Source of the DNA: Promethearchaeota archaeon
GTDB taxonomy: Archaea > Asgardarchaeota > Lokiarchaeia > Sigynarchaeales > SOKP01
Assembly (NCBI GenBank): GCA_019057975.1
Contig: JAHLWJ010000228.1
Location: forward strand, 1-7,135
Length of the DNA stretch: 7,135 nt
Reading direction: 5' to 3'
In this document: piece by piece, positions 1-5,519 of the stretch
Layout: each line of letters starts with the position of its first letter
How positions within the stretch are numbered: the stretch's first letter is position 1
Program-made: the position numbers and the translations under genes
Notes under the pieces: model-generated
Told to the model about the DNA's origin: nothing
The model's input: the letters and a program-made list of their open reading frames with translations, nothing else
Database searches by the model: none

Positions 1-20
1 TGACATTTGATTATTGCCAT
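1..20 (-). CDS. Possible N-terminus of a divergent gene leaving the window (very short)
   Basis: On the minus strand an ATG at 20-18 opens a frame of six complete codons (MAIIKC) that runs off the left edge. A TATA-like minus-strand element (AATTTATATTTA, 56-45) lies about 25-30 nt upstream of this ATG, the distance expected for an archaeal leaderless or near-leaderless transcript. No Shine-Dalgarno sequence is obvious. Only six residues are visible, so no family can be named, and in such AT-rich DNA both the ATG and the TATA match could be chance. This is recorded only as a possible gene start. Confidence 0.2.
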
Positions 21-145
21 TTTCTACCACTATTATTAGTATTTTAAATATAAATTAGATTTAGTTTTAATAAATATTGATAATAAGAAAAAATTAAAAA
101 TAGAATATTTTTTCCATAAAATTCAAATGTTCGATAATACTGGTC

Positions 146-1288
146 ATGAATATGGCTTATAAACCTAAAGTATTTCTTACTTCAAATGTTTTCTCAGAAA
201 AAGAAATTGGATCTAATGAAAAAATCTCTCAAGAACTTCGTAATGACATTAAGGATTTATGGCAAGAATTAGATAAACTCTCAGAATTAAAAGTTTTCAA
301 TGGGAGATTTCCATCAGAAGAACAGCTTCAAAAAGAAGTTGAAGAATTCAACCCTGACATTCTTGGATGTCACTTAAGTCATCAATTATCTTCAGAAATG
401 TTGGAAAATTCAAAAGTTTTTGCTGTTTCTACATCAACAGCAGGATTTAATCACATTCAAAGAACACAGAAAGATAATATATTAATAACGCATACACCCG
501 GAGTCCTCCACGAAACAGTAGCAGATTACACCATAGCCATAATTATGGCAAATTTAAGGAACTTGATTGATCTTCACAGTTATATATGGAATAACCAATG
601 GACTGCAACTGATAAGTGGGATTTAGACAAATCTCTTTCATCAGTAATTACTAACAAAATACTTGGAATTGTGGGATTGGGAGAGATTGGAAAGGAATTA
701 GTGAAGAAATTATATGGTTGGGGTGTTAAAATTCTTTATTATGATATTAAACAAATGAAAGATTTTGAAGAAAAATACCCTTTAATTGAATTTAAAGAGA
801 ACATTGAAGATGTTTTTAGAGAATCAGATATCCTTAGTTTGCATATTCCTTTAAATAAATATACAGAGAAATTAGTTAGTCGCTCTTTATTAATTTTAAT
901 GAAAAGAAATGCTTTACTCGTAAACACCGCCCGAGGAGGCGTTTTGGATTTGGAAGTTTTATTAGATATGTTAGAAAATAACGAAATTAAGATTAATTTA
1001 GCTCTTGATGTATATCCTATAGAACCAGTTGATATGAAAACTCTAAAACGCTTAAAAAAGATAAAAAAGGCTCAACCAGAAATGAGAATAATTCTTATTC
1101 CCCATAATGCTTCAGCTGATGCAAATACTAGGGGGAAAATGAATTTTATTTTTTTAAAAGATATAATAAATATCATAAAATCTACTTCGATAGAAGATTT
1201 AAATGAAATCAATATTATTCCCGAACATAAAAAACAATTAAAAGATAAACAATGGAGGATTTTTAATTATTGGGAAAAAAGTGATTAG
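146..1288 (+). CDS. D-isomer specific 2-hydroxyacid dehydrogenase family protein
   Basis: This 380-residue protein belongs to the NAD-dependent D-2-hydroxyacid dehydrogenases, cytosolic enzymes that interconvert a 2-oxoacid and a D-2-hydroxyacid. The split substrate domain (about 1-125 and 330-380) flanks a Rossmann domain with GLGEIG at 177-182. Asp200, after the second strand, suggests NAD rather than NADP. The catalytic Arg-Glu-His set is visible: Arg263 in NTARGG, Glu293 in DVYPIEP and His320 in IPHNAS. DVYPIEP resembles the DVFPTEP of 3-phosphoglycerate dehydrogenase, but glyoxylate/hydroxypyruvate reductases are close relatives, so the substrate is open. There is an extra lysine-rich stretch (300-309) between Glu293 and His320, and a charged C-terminal tail. 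The start is uncertain between ATG 146 and ATG 152; neither has a Shine-Dalgarno sequence. The last 8 nt overlap the next gene. The family call is sure; the specific enzyme is not. Confidence 0.93.
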   Translation: MNMAYKPKVFLTSNVFSEKEIGSNEKISQELRNDIKDLWQELDKLSELKVFNGRFPSEEQLQKEVEEFNPDILGCHLSHQLSSEMLENSKVFAVSTSTAGFNHIQRTQKDNILITHTPGVLHETVADYTIAIIMANLRNLIDLHSYIWNNQWTATDKWDLDKSLSSVITNKILGIVGLGEIGKELVKKLYGWGVKILYYDIKQMKDFEEKYPLIEFKENIEDVFRESDILSLHIPLNKYTEKLVSRSLLILMKRNALLVNTARGGVLDLEVLLDMLENNEIKINLALDVYPIEPVDMKTLKRLKKIKKAQPEMRIILIPHNASADANTRGKMNFIFLKDIINIIKSTSIEDLNEINIIPEHKKQLKDKQWRIFNYWEKSD

Positions 1289-1853
1289 ATCATTCATCGC
1301 TCTTGAATTAAAAGATGAAGACACTATTGAGAATATCGATTCTTTTTCTTCTCGATTAAAGCAAAATCAACCAAAGCTTAAACTAATAAAGCCTAATAAT
1401 TTGCATATGACTGTTAAATTCTTGGGTAATATTCCTGAAACATTAGGACCTAAGATTTATGCAATTTTAGATGATGATATTAACAAAAAAATCTTTCAAG
1501 GGAAAAATTTCAGATACTACCTTAAGGGTGTTGGTCAATTTAATCGATTTTCTGTTTTATGGATAAAACTTATTGGGGATATTGCTTTATTGCAAGAAAT
1601 TAAAGACTCAGTTGAAAACTTACTTTATGAAAGATTAAAGATTGATCGTGATAAAAGACAGCAATTTAAACCACACTTGACTATTGGAAGACTTAGAAGA
1701 GAGAGAATTAATTACAAAACTTTCGATACGTTTAAAAAAATAATCAATGAGAACAAAAATACAGAATTTGGAGAATTTACAATAAACCAAATTAAGCTTA
1801 AAAAGTCTGAATTAACACAAAAAGGTCCAATTTACACTGATTTGGTATACTAA
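1281..1853 (+). CDS. thpR: RNA 2',3'-cyclic phosphodiesterase (ThpR / LigT-like 2H family)
   Basis: This 190-residue 2H-superfamily phosphodiesterase is of the usual length for ThpR. Family members open 2',3'-cyclic phosphates on RNA ends to 2'-phosphates, and some show 2'-5' RNA ligase activity in vitro. Both diagnostic HxT motifs are present: His42-Met-Thr44 in NNLHMTVKFLG and His132-Leu-Thr134 in FKPHLTIGRL, each half of a pseudo-symmetric two-lobed active site. The start chosen is GTG at 1281, because the protein then begins MIRSFIALEL, matching the family's usual start at the first strand. A GGAGG at 1254-1258 is 22 nt upstream, too far for a normal Shine-Dalgarno; it would sit about 7 nt before an ATT at 1266, a rare start codon. 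The gene overlaps the dehydrogenase by 8 nt and its stop abuts the next ATG, so translational coupling is likely. It probably serves tRNA or RNA end repair, a role not obviously tied to its neighbours. Confidence 0.93.
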   Translation: MIRSFIALELKDEDTIENIDSFSSRLKQNQPKLKLIKPNNLHMTVKFLGNIPETLGPKIYAILDDDINKKIFQGKNFRYYLKGVGQFNRFSVLWIKLIGDIALLQEIKDSVENLLYERLKIDRDKRQQFKPHLTIGRLRRERINYKTFDTFKKIINENKNTEFGEFTINQIKLKKSELTQKGPIYTDLVY

Positions 1854-2552
1854 ATGCAAAAGAGAAAACGTATTAAAGCAATTATATGGGATCTAGATGG
1901 CACTCTCATTTATTTTAACATTGATTTTCTGAGAGCCCGTCATGAAGCCATAAAAATTTTAAAAGAATATGGGGTACCTAAACCTTTCCTTTCTGTAGAG
2001 TTTTCTATTCTAGATAATGTCGCTAAATCAAGAGATTATTTCAATACACAAGGATTTTCTGAAAAAAAGATAGAAAAAATTGTAATTAAAGTTGATAGTG
2101 TAATTACTAAGGTAGAACATGAGGCCGCTCAAAAGGCTATAATGGTAAAAGGAATAAATAAAGTCTTAGAATATGCTAAAGCTAAAAAGTTAAAACAGGC
2201 AATCTTTACTTTTAACACAAGAAAAAACGCAGAAACTTCTCTTAGGACAGTTAATTTAACACAATTTTTTGAATTGATTGTCGGACGAGATAATGTTAAT
2301 AATCTAAAACCTCATCCAGAGCATTTAACATATATATGTAACAAATTGAAAATTGATCCTATCGAAGCCTTAGTTATCGGAGATTCTAGTCGTGATATAG
2401 AAGCTGCGATTAATGTTGGTGCTTATTCTATTGCTCTAAACACTAAAAAACCTAATTTTTATACAGGAGAATCCATTAAAAAGGCTGATAAAATTATTGA
2501 ACTTAATGAAATCCCGTCGAAATTAATAGAAGCTGTTGAGAAACTTTTATAA
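1854..2552 (+). CDS. HAD-superfamily hydrolase, phosphoglycolate phosphatase-like
   Basis: This 232-residue haloacid dehalogenase-type phosphatase has all four HAD motifs. Motif I is Asp13-Leu-Asp15-Gly-Thr (nucleophile and acid/base), motif II is Thr119 after a hydrophobic strand (AIFTF), motif III is Lys152 in LKPHPE, and motif IV is GDSSRD with Asp177 and Asp181 binding magnesium. The helical region of about 20-100 between motifs I and II is a C1-type cap, as in phosphoglycolate phosphatase and related enzymes. Likely chemistry is hydrolysis of a small phosphomonoester in the cytosol. The cap residues that set specificity cannot be interpreted by eye, so no gene name is given. The ATG follows the ThpR stop with no spacer, which places it in the same operon. 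It could pair with the dehydrogenase two genes upstream in a phosphoglycolate or phosphoserine type route; that is inference from adjacency. Confidence 0.9.
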   Translation: MQKRKRIKAIIWDLDGTLIYFNIDFLRARHEAIKILKEYGVPKPFLSVEFSILDNVAKSRDYFNTQGFSEKKIEKIVIKVDSVITKVEHEAAQKAIMVKGINKVLEYAKAKKLKQAIFTFNTRKNAETSLRTVNLTQFFELIVGRDNVNNLKPHPEHLTYICNKLKIDPIEALVIGDSSRDIEAAINVGAYSIALNTKKPNFYTGESIKKADKIIELNEIPSKLIEAVEKLL

Positions 2553-2564
2553 ATGACCAAAAAG

Positions 2565-2576
2565 AATATAAAATAA
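2565..2576 (+). promoter_or_regulatory. Candidate TATA box for the DUF211 gene
   Basis: AATATAAAATAA lies about 50-60 nt before ATG 2627, in the first real gap after the three-gene cluster. Initiation about 25 nt downstream would give a leader of roughly 30 nt. The region is AT-rich, so this is a weak, position-supported call. Confidence 0.3.
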
Positions 2577-2626
2577 CTACTTAAGCTATTATTATTCAAT
2601 AACATTTGTAGGTTTAAACTAATAAA

Positions 2627-2881
2627 ATGAAAGTACAGTATCTTTTAGACATTTTAAAGCCTCATCAACCAGGACTGGACTTATTAGCTCGTACTATAAT
2701 GGACATAAATGGAGTAAATAAAGTTAGTATTAAAGTTGATGAATTAGATCAAAAAACTGCTTCACTACATATAAATATTGAAGGAATAAATCTCTCACTA
2801 GAAGAAATCACTGACGTTTTAGAAACGATGAATTGCGCGCTCCATAGCGTTGACGAGGTTATTTGGGAAGAAACAGATTAA
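2627..2881 (+). CDS. DUF211 family protein
   Basis: This 84-residue protein matches the archaeal DUF211 family over its whole length. It has LLDILKPHQPG near the N-terminus (6-16), a VxVDELDQKT turn (36-44), an IEGINLSLEEI segment (51-61) and the closing HSVDEV (73-78). The alternating pattern fits the family's small ferredoxin-like alpha/beta fold, known to form oligomers in solved archaeal members. The biochemical role is unknown and nothing here settles it. There is no signal peptide or membrane segment, so it should be cytosolic. The length is slightly short of the usual 90-100 residues. It is 74 nt downstream of the HAD gene, so it may have its own promoter, and it is followed by a hairpin plus T-tract that probably ends the transcript. 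The ATG has no Shine-Dalgarno sequence. Confidence 0.85.
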   Translation: MKVQYLLDILKPHQPGLDLLARTIMDINGVNKVSIKVDELDQKTASLHINIEGINLSLEEITDVLETMNCALHSVDEVIWEETD

Positions 2882-2931
2882 TATTCAGTACATAAATCTG
2901 CCAGATTACCATATTAGTTAAAAAAAAACCG

Positions 2932-2968
2932 ATTCTCCGCGTAAGGGGAGAATTTAACAATTTTTTTT
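2932..2968 (+). terminator. Hairpin plus T8 tract downstream of DUF211
   Basis: A perfect 7-bp inverted repeat (ATTCTCC at 2932-2938, GGAGAAT at 2947-2953) with an 8-nt loop is followed by eight T at 2961-2968. It is preceded by nine A at 2920-2928, so the outer A and T runs could extend the stem. It lies about 50 nt after the DUF211 stop. Archaeal termination mainly needs a T-tract, so the T8 may be the working part and the hairpin a 3'-end stabiliser. The A-tract would make it usable on the other strand, but no gene converges on it. Confidence 0.55.
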
Positions 2969-3048
2969 AAAAAAAATATTAGATTAACCAAAAAAATAAA
3001 AACTAGTTTATCTCATTTTTATCTAAATAAGAAAATTTTTTTTTTAAT

Positions 3049-3402
3049 ATGCAAGATCCAAGTGTAATTAAAATCCTTCAAAAACAAGGAGAAATCGATG
3101 ATGAGTTAGATTATGCCTTAATGAATTATTTAATTCAAAATCGGGGTCCTGGGTATATTGCTTGTCAACCTTCCTTAGTTGAACTTGAAAATGGAAAAAA
3201 AGCTATCAAAATGAACATAGATCATACATATATTGATAAAGATAATCAATTAATGGGATTAGGTATTGTGGGTAAGATATATATTGACATTGACACTCTT
3301 CAAGTAACATATTGCACTTCTCTTGAAGATTTAGAGAATAATATAAAAGTATTAAAATCCGCTGGAATCGAACCACAAATACGCCCGAAAGGAAAATATT
3401 AG
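3049..3402 (+). CDS. Hypothetical protein, 117 residues
   Basis: I do not recognise this family. The protein is acidic to neutral with a helical N-terminus (about 1-30, including DDELDYALMNYLIQ), then NRGPGYIA (31-38), then a strand-rich part (43-90). In that part, KKAIKMNIDHTYI and GLGIVGKIYIDIDTLQVTY read as paired beta strands, with a turn of the GxIyiD..t kind also seen in PepSY-like domains, though that resemblance is weak. A helix (91-105) and a basic tail (PKGKY) end it. There is no signal peptide or membrane helix. The start is fixed by an in-frame stop at 3028-3030, with ATG 3049 the first usable codon after it. The ATG directly follows a T-rich run and has no Shine-Dalgarno sequence. 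Regular codon use, a soluble-protein composition and a full open frame support a real gene; function is unknown. Confidence 0.75.
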   Translation: MQDPSVIKILQKQGEIDDELDYALMNYLIQNRGPGYIACQPSLVELENGKKAIKMNIDHTYIDKDNQLMGLGIVGKIYIDIDTLQVTYCTSLEDLENNIKVLKSAGIEPQIRPKGKY

Positions 3403-3525
3403 AGAAATTAAGCAATTGCATTTTCTAATTCGGCAAATGTACACAATTTTTCAGTCATATTACTAATTCACCACATCAGCTCTGTTATATCAGAATAAAG
3501 GGTAATGAGTTGATCATCATAAAAA

Positions 3526-3534
3526 ATTATATTA
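3526..3534 (+). promoter_or_regulatory. Candidate TATA box for the DUF2299-like/HIT transcript
   Basis: AATTATATT lies 32-40 nt upstream of ATG 3566. Initiation about 25 nt downstream would give a leader of roughly 5-12 nt, in line with the absence of a Shine-Dalgarno sequence. The rest of the 163-nt gap (3403-3565) shows nothing else I can support. Confidence 0.3.
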
Positions 3535-3565
3535 GTTATTTCATTCTTTACCTTACAGAATAAAA

Positions 3566-4114
3566 ATGTCTAATAAAGAAAGCAAAATAAAGTCACTCAT
3601 TCAAGATTATTTACTAGATGAGGGATTACTCAGAGAAAAAATTTCTAATCCGAAACTTGATTTTGGCTTCCAGTTTATTTTTCCTCCTGGAAAGGATCCA
3701 ATGAAACGTCCAATTGGTAGAAATATGGTTGTTATTAAACCTAAAGATAAAAATTTAATTATAATTTCACTTGGAACTCAAATTTCAAAACCTCATGTTG
3801 ACGCTTTAAATTCATTAAAAGAAGATAGAAAAATGCAATTCTTCTGGGATCTTAGAAAATTTTTTCTTGTCAGAGATTTATTCTATCGAATTGATATACA
3901 GAATTATAGATATGAGATTAGTGACCAAATATTTCTTAAAGATAATGGCACAGTCTCTAAAAATAAATTTTTCAAGTCAATTAGACGAGTCTTTGACGGT
4001 TCAGCTTATAGTAATATAATATTAGGTGAATATTGCTTTGGTAAAATAAAACCAGAGGATTTTATGAAACCTAAGGATTTTGGAAGTGGTTCTGATTTTT
4101 CACTCTATTCATAA
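3566..4114 (+). CDS. DUF2299-like archaeal protein
   Basis: This 182-residue soluble protein has an N-terminal helix ending in YLLDEGLLREKI (15-26). It is followed by NPKLDFGFQFIFPPG (28-42), a central strand pair MVVIKPKDKNLIIISLGTQIS (54-74; internal residues charged KPKDK), a helix with SLKEDRKMQFFWDLRKFFL (83-101) and a FYRID strand. This order (a short helix with an xxEGL..E-type end, an F-rich strand with PP, a VxxPK..K turn and a helix ending in L+) resembles the archaeal DUF2299 proteins, thought to have a YbjN / type III secretion chaperone-like fold. I recall the family pattern rather than having searched it. The C-terminal 35 residues are low in pattern and end in a Gly/Ser-rich stretch. 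Function is unknown. The HIT gene begins 17 nt after its stop, so the two are likely co-transcribed. Confidence 0.6.
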   Translation: MSNKESKIKSLIQDYLLDEGLLREKISNPKLDFGFQFIFPPGKDPMKRPIGRNMVVIKPKDKNLIIISLGTQISKPHVDALNSLKEDRKMQFFWDLRKFFLVRDLFYRIDIQNYRYEISDQIFLKDNGTVSKNKFFKSIRRVFDGSAYSNIILGEYCFGKIKPEDFMKPKDFGSGSDFSLYS

Positions 4115-4131
4115 TTTATATAACAAAAATC

Positions 4132-4663
4132 ATGGTGTATTCCAATTTTTAAAGATTGGCTACAAGCTTTAGGAAAGCTAGATTATGTCCAAGGGAAAGC
4201 AAGGCCAAATGTAGATTGTATCTTATGTGCTGTAAGGGACAATGATGAACGTGTTGTGTCTTTAAAGGTATATGAAGATGATTTATGTTTTATTGTTTTG
4301 AATTTGTATCCATACAATCCTGCACATTTAATGATTGTAACTCAGAGACACATAACAATATTCCTTGACTTAACCAAAGAGGAATTACTGCATATAACCC
4401 GAGCAATACAAGGAATTCAACTACTACTGAATGATCTATATAATCCTAAAGGTTATAATATTGGCATTAACCAAGGAAGAAATGCAGGTGGTAGCATTGA
4501 ACATCTACATTTTCATTTAATTCCGAGATATGGGTCTGAACTTGGATTTATTGATATAGTTGGAAAAACTCGTGTATTACCTGAAGGTTTAGAGGCAGTA
4601 AAAAAGAAAATCGAGGAGAATATTAATAAATACTTGAATAGAGAATTCTTTGAAAATTTCTAA
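4132..4663 (+). CDS. HIT-family protein (Ap4A phosphorylase-like), with an apparent +1 frameshift near the N-terminus
   Basis: Histidine-triad proteins hydrolyse or transfer nucleotides such as Ap4A or AMP conjugates. The core is unmistakable: NLYPYNPAHLM (about nt 4301-4333), GYNIGINQGRNAGGS, the active-site HLHFH at 4502-4516 followed by LIPRYG, and GKTRVLPEGL near the end. An uninterrupted frame runs only from 4124 and has no ATG, GTG or TTG until GTG 4256. Yet codons 4151-4255 encode plausible family sequence, including DYVQGKARPN and the CxxC of DCILC (zinc ligand in many HIT proteins), so the true start is upstream. An ATG at 4132 opens the adjacent frame and stops at TAA 4150-4152, directly at a T5 run. 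Reading with one T fewer joins the frames into 176 residues (Cys29/Cys32; His124, 126, 128), the usual family length. A sequence error, a real mutation or +1 frameshifting are all possible. Confidence 0.85.
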
Positions 4664-4674
4664 GACCTATCAAT

Positions 4675-4690
4675 AAAAAAAGAAAAAAAA
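4675..4690 (-). terminator. T-tract terminator of the histone gene
   Basis: Read on the minus strand this is T8-C-T7, starting about 31 nt after the histone stop. A long T-tract without a hairpin is the usual archaeal termination signal. It sits in the 58-nt gap between the convergent HIT and histone genes. Confidence 0.6.
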
Positions 4691-4721
4691 TTAATCTTAA
4701 ATATTTAAAAACTGAAGTATT

Positions 4722-4952
4722 TTATCGAGTTGCAGCGCGAATGTCCGCGGCAGTTACTCTCTTACGCTTATCTTCTTTGCAAACTTTGATTGCGTCCTTG
4801 GTAGCAGTAGCTGCGCTAGATTCGAGAAAACCTATAAGCTTATCTAATGCTTCTGCCGCAACCAGATCGGCCCCTTCCTTTTTCATCAGCCTTCTAATAG
4901 GTGCTTTAGCAATATACCCTTCAGATTTTTTAGCAGGTGGTTTTTTAGCCAT
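4722..4952 (-). CDS. Archaeal histone with a basic N-terminal tail
   Basis: This 76-residue single histone fold should bind and wrap DNA as dimers or larger stacks. The fold begins at IAKAPIRRLMKKEGADLV (about 14-31, helix 1 and loop 1), continues through a long central helix (32-59) and ends at KRVTAADIRAA (64-74). Arg63 and Asp70 are spaced as the conserved arginine-aspartate clamp of archaeal histones (HMfB Arg52/Asp59). Residues 2-12 (AKKPPAKKSEG) form an unstructured Lys/Pro tail of about 12 residues, absent from classic euryarchaeal histones and reported for some Asgard ones. Cys58 near the end of the central helix is unusual. The start is firm: GGAGG on the minus strand (4964-4960) lies 7 nt before ATG. 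The gene is richer in GC and in GCG, CGC and CTG codons than its neighbours, possibly reflecting high expression and alanine content. Confidence 0.95.
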   Translation of the reverse strand: MAKKPPAKKSEGYIAKAPIRRLMKKEGADLVAAEALDKLIGFLESSAATATKDAIKVCKEDKRKRVTAADIRAATR

Positions 4953-4959
4953 TTTTATT

Positions 4960-4964
4960 CCTCC
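4960..4964 (-). promoter_or_regulatory. Shine-Dalgarno site of the histone gene
   Basis: GGAGG on the minus strand with a 7-nt spacer to ATG 4952. It is the clearest ribosome-binding site in the window, where most genes have none, and it fixes the histone start. Confidence 0.85.
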
Positions 4965-5021
4965 ACTTTATTTTTATTGAATTATTATTTAGATGTTAAT
5001 TAATTATAACTACACATTTCT

Positions 5022-5031
5022 ATTATATAAA
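5022..5031 (-). promoter_or_regulatory. Candidate histone promoter TATA box
   Basis: On the minus strand this reads TTTATATAAT, about 70 nt before the histone ATG. Initiation about 25 nt downstream would leave a leader near 45-50 nt containing the GGAGG site. A competing TATA-like GTTATAATTA is at 5010-5001, so the assignment is tentative. The TTCGAA cluster lies immediately upstream of it. Confidence 0.35.
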
Positions 5032-5037
5032 TGTTAT

Positions 5038-5093
5038 GATTCGAATTGATAATCTCTTCATAGAAAATTTTCGAATCGTTATGTTCGAAAATT
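5038..5093. promoter_or_regulatory. TTCGAA palindrome cluster, possible operator
   Basis: Three copies of the self-complementary hexamer TTCGAA occur at 5040-5045, 5070-5075 and 5084-5089. The last two are part of a perfect 10-bp inverted repeat, AATTTTCGAA (5066-5075) and TTCGAAAATT (5084-5093), separated by 8 nt. The first two sit in GATTCGAA and TTCGAATC, which are inverted relative to each other. The cluster lies just upstream of the candidate histone TATA box. I noticed no other TTCGAA in the window. A dimeric regulator binding here is the simplest reading. Confidence 0.45.
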
Positions 5094-5435
5094 AGATCGT
5101 TTTATTAATATGATATTAATTTCTAATAAAAACTATTTTTTAGTTTTGTCGGAAATAAACGCTTTAGTTCTTAATTTTTCGATTTTTCACTTTTATTAAT
5201 AATTCAATAAATCTTAACGAAAATTTGTTAACCCAATATTAACCATTGTTAAATTTTTATCGCAACCACAGTTTCAAAAAATCTAAGTTTAACTAAATTG
5301 AAACATGAAAATAATGCAATTTAAATTTTTTAGATTCTATCGTTTTTAAGATAAAAATTAAATGATTTACTCATGAAACATCATTATCTTCATCCAATCT
5401 TTTTTATCTAAAATTTTATGTAAAAAATAAAGTTA

Positions 5436-5443
5436 AAATATAA
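5436..5443 (+). promoter_or_regulatory. Candidate TATA box for the TrmB-type gene
   Basis: AAATATAA is followed by GATATTT, about 77-84 nt before ATG 5520. This would imply a leader near 50 nt. Another weak candidate (TTATAG, about 5461-5466) is nearer. The choice cannot be made from sequence. Confidence 0.25.
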
Positions 5444-5519
5444 GATATTTGACTATTTCATTATAGTTGAAAAAATAATTACATTTTTAATTTAGATTTC
5501 AAGAAAATTTGTACGAAAC

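Larger units (their letters stand above)
4953..5519. other. 567-nt gene-free divergent control region
   Basis: This region lies between the divergent histone and TrmB-type genes and is very AT-rich with no credible reading frame. It holds candidate minus-strand TATA boxes for the histone (TTTATATAAT at 5031-5022, GTTATAATTA at 5010-5001). It also holds a TTCGAA palindrome cluster (5038-5093), a run of phased TTAAC motifs (5214-5253), an inverted repeat GTTTCAA/TTGAAAC (5271-5277, 5298-5304) and a candidate plus-strand TATA (5436-5443) for the regulator. The length is unusual here, where other gaps are 0-170 nt, so it is likely a regulatory hub, though a small non-coding RNA cannot be excluded. 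Confidence 0.6.

Noticed and set aside
1254..1258. GGAGG as Shine-Dalgarno site for ThpR
   Set aside because: It is 22 nt from the GTG start, too far. Using it would require an ATT start that adds residues not typical of the family. It is probably just dehydrogenase coding sequence.
3206..3421. Minus-strand 71-codon frame opposite the hypothetical protein
   Set aside because: Contained almost wholly within the plus-strand gene, with no start signals and irregular composition.
3403..3565. 163-nt gap examined for a small gene or structured RNA
   Set aside because: No frame, stable stem or tRNA-like structure seen; only the TATA-like element at 3526-3534 is worth recording.
4115..4123. TTTATATAA as a promoter of the HIT gene
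   Set aside because: It lies only 9-17 nt before ATG 4132, so initiation would fall past the start codon, and the gene is close behind its operon partner. It is probably AT-rich spacer.
4741..4980. Plus-strand 79-codon frame with hydrophobic stretches, opposite the histone gene
   Set aside because: It is the mirror of an alanine-rich histone coding strand, which naturally yields Ala/Ser/Leu-rich antisense frames. The histone has a Shine-Dalgarno site and conserved fold, so the antisense frame is a shadow.
5271..5304. GTTTCAA / TTGAAAC inverted repeat with a 20-nt loop
   Set aside because: Seven-bp arms in such AT-rich DNA are expected occasionally. It is noted in the intergenic entry but not treated as a separate site.
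5349..5409. AGATAAAAA / TTTTTATCT inverted repeat with a 43-nt spacer
   Set aside because: Arms are almost pure A/T homopolymer and the spacing is wide, so chance is the best explanation.
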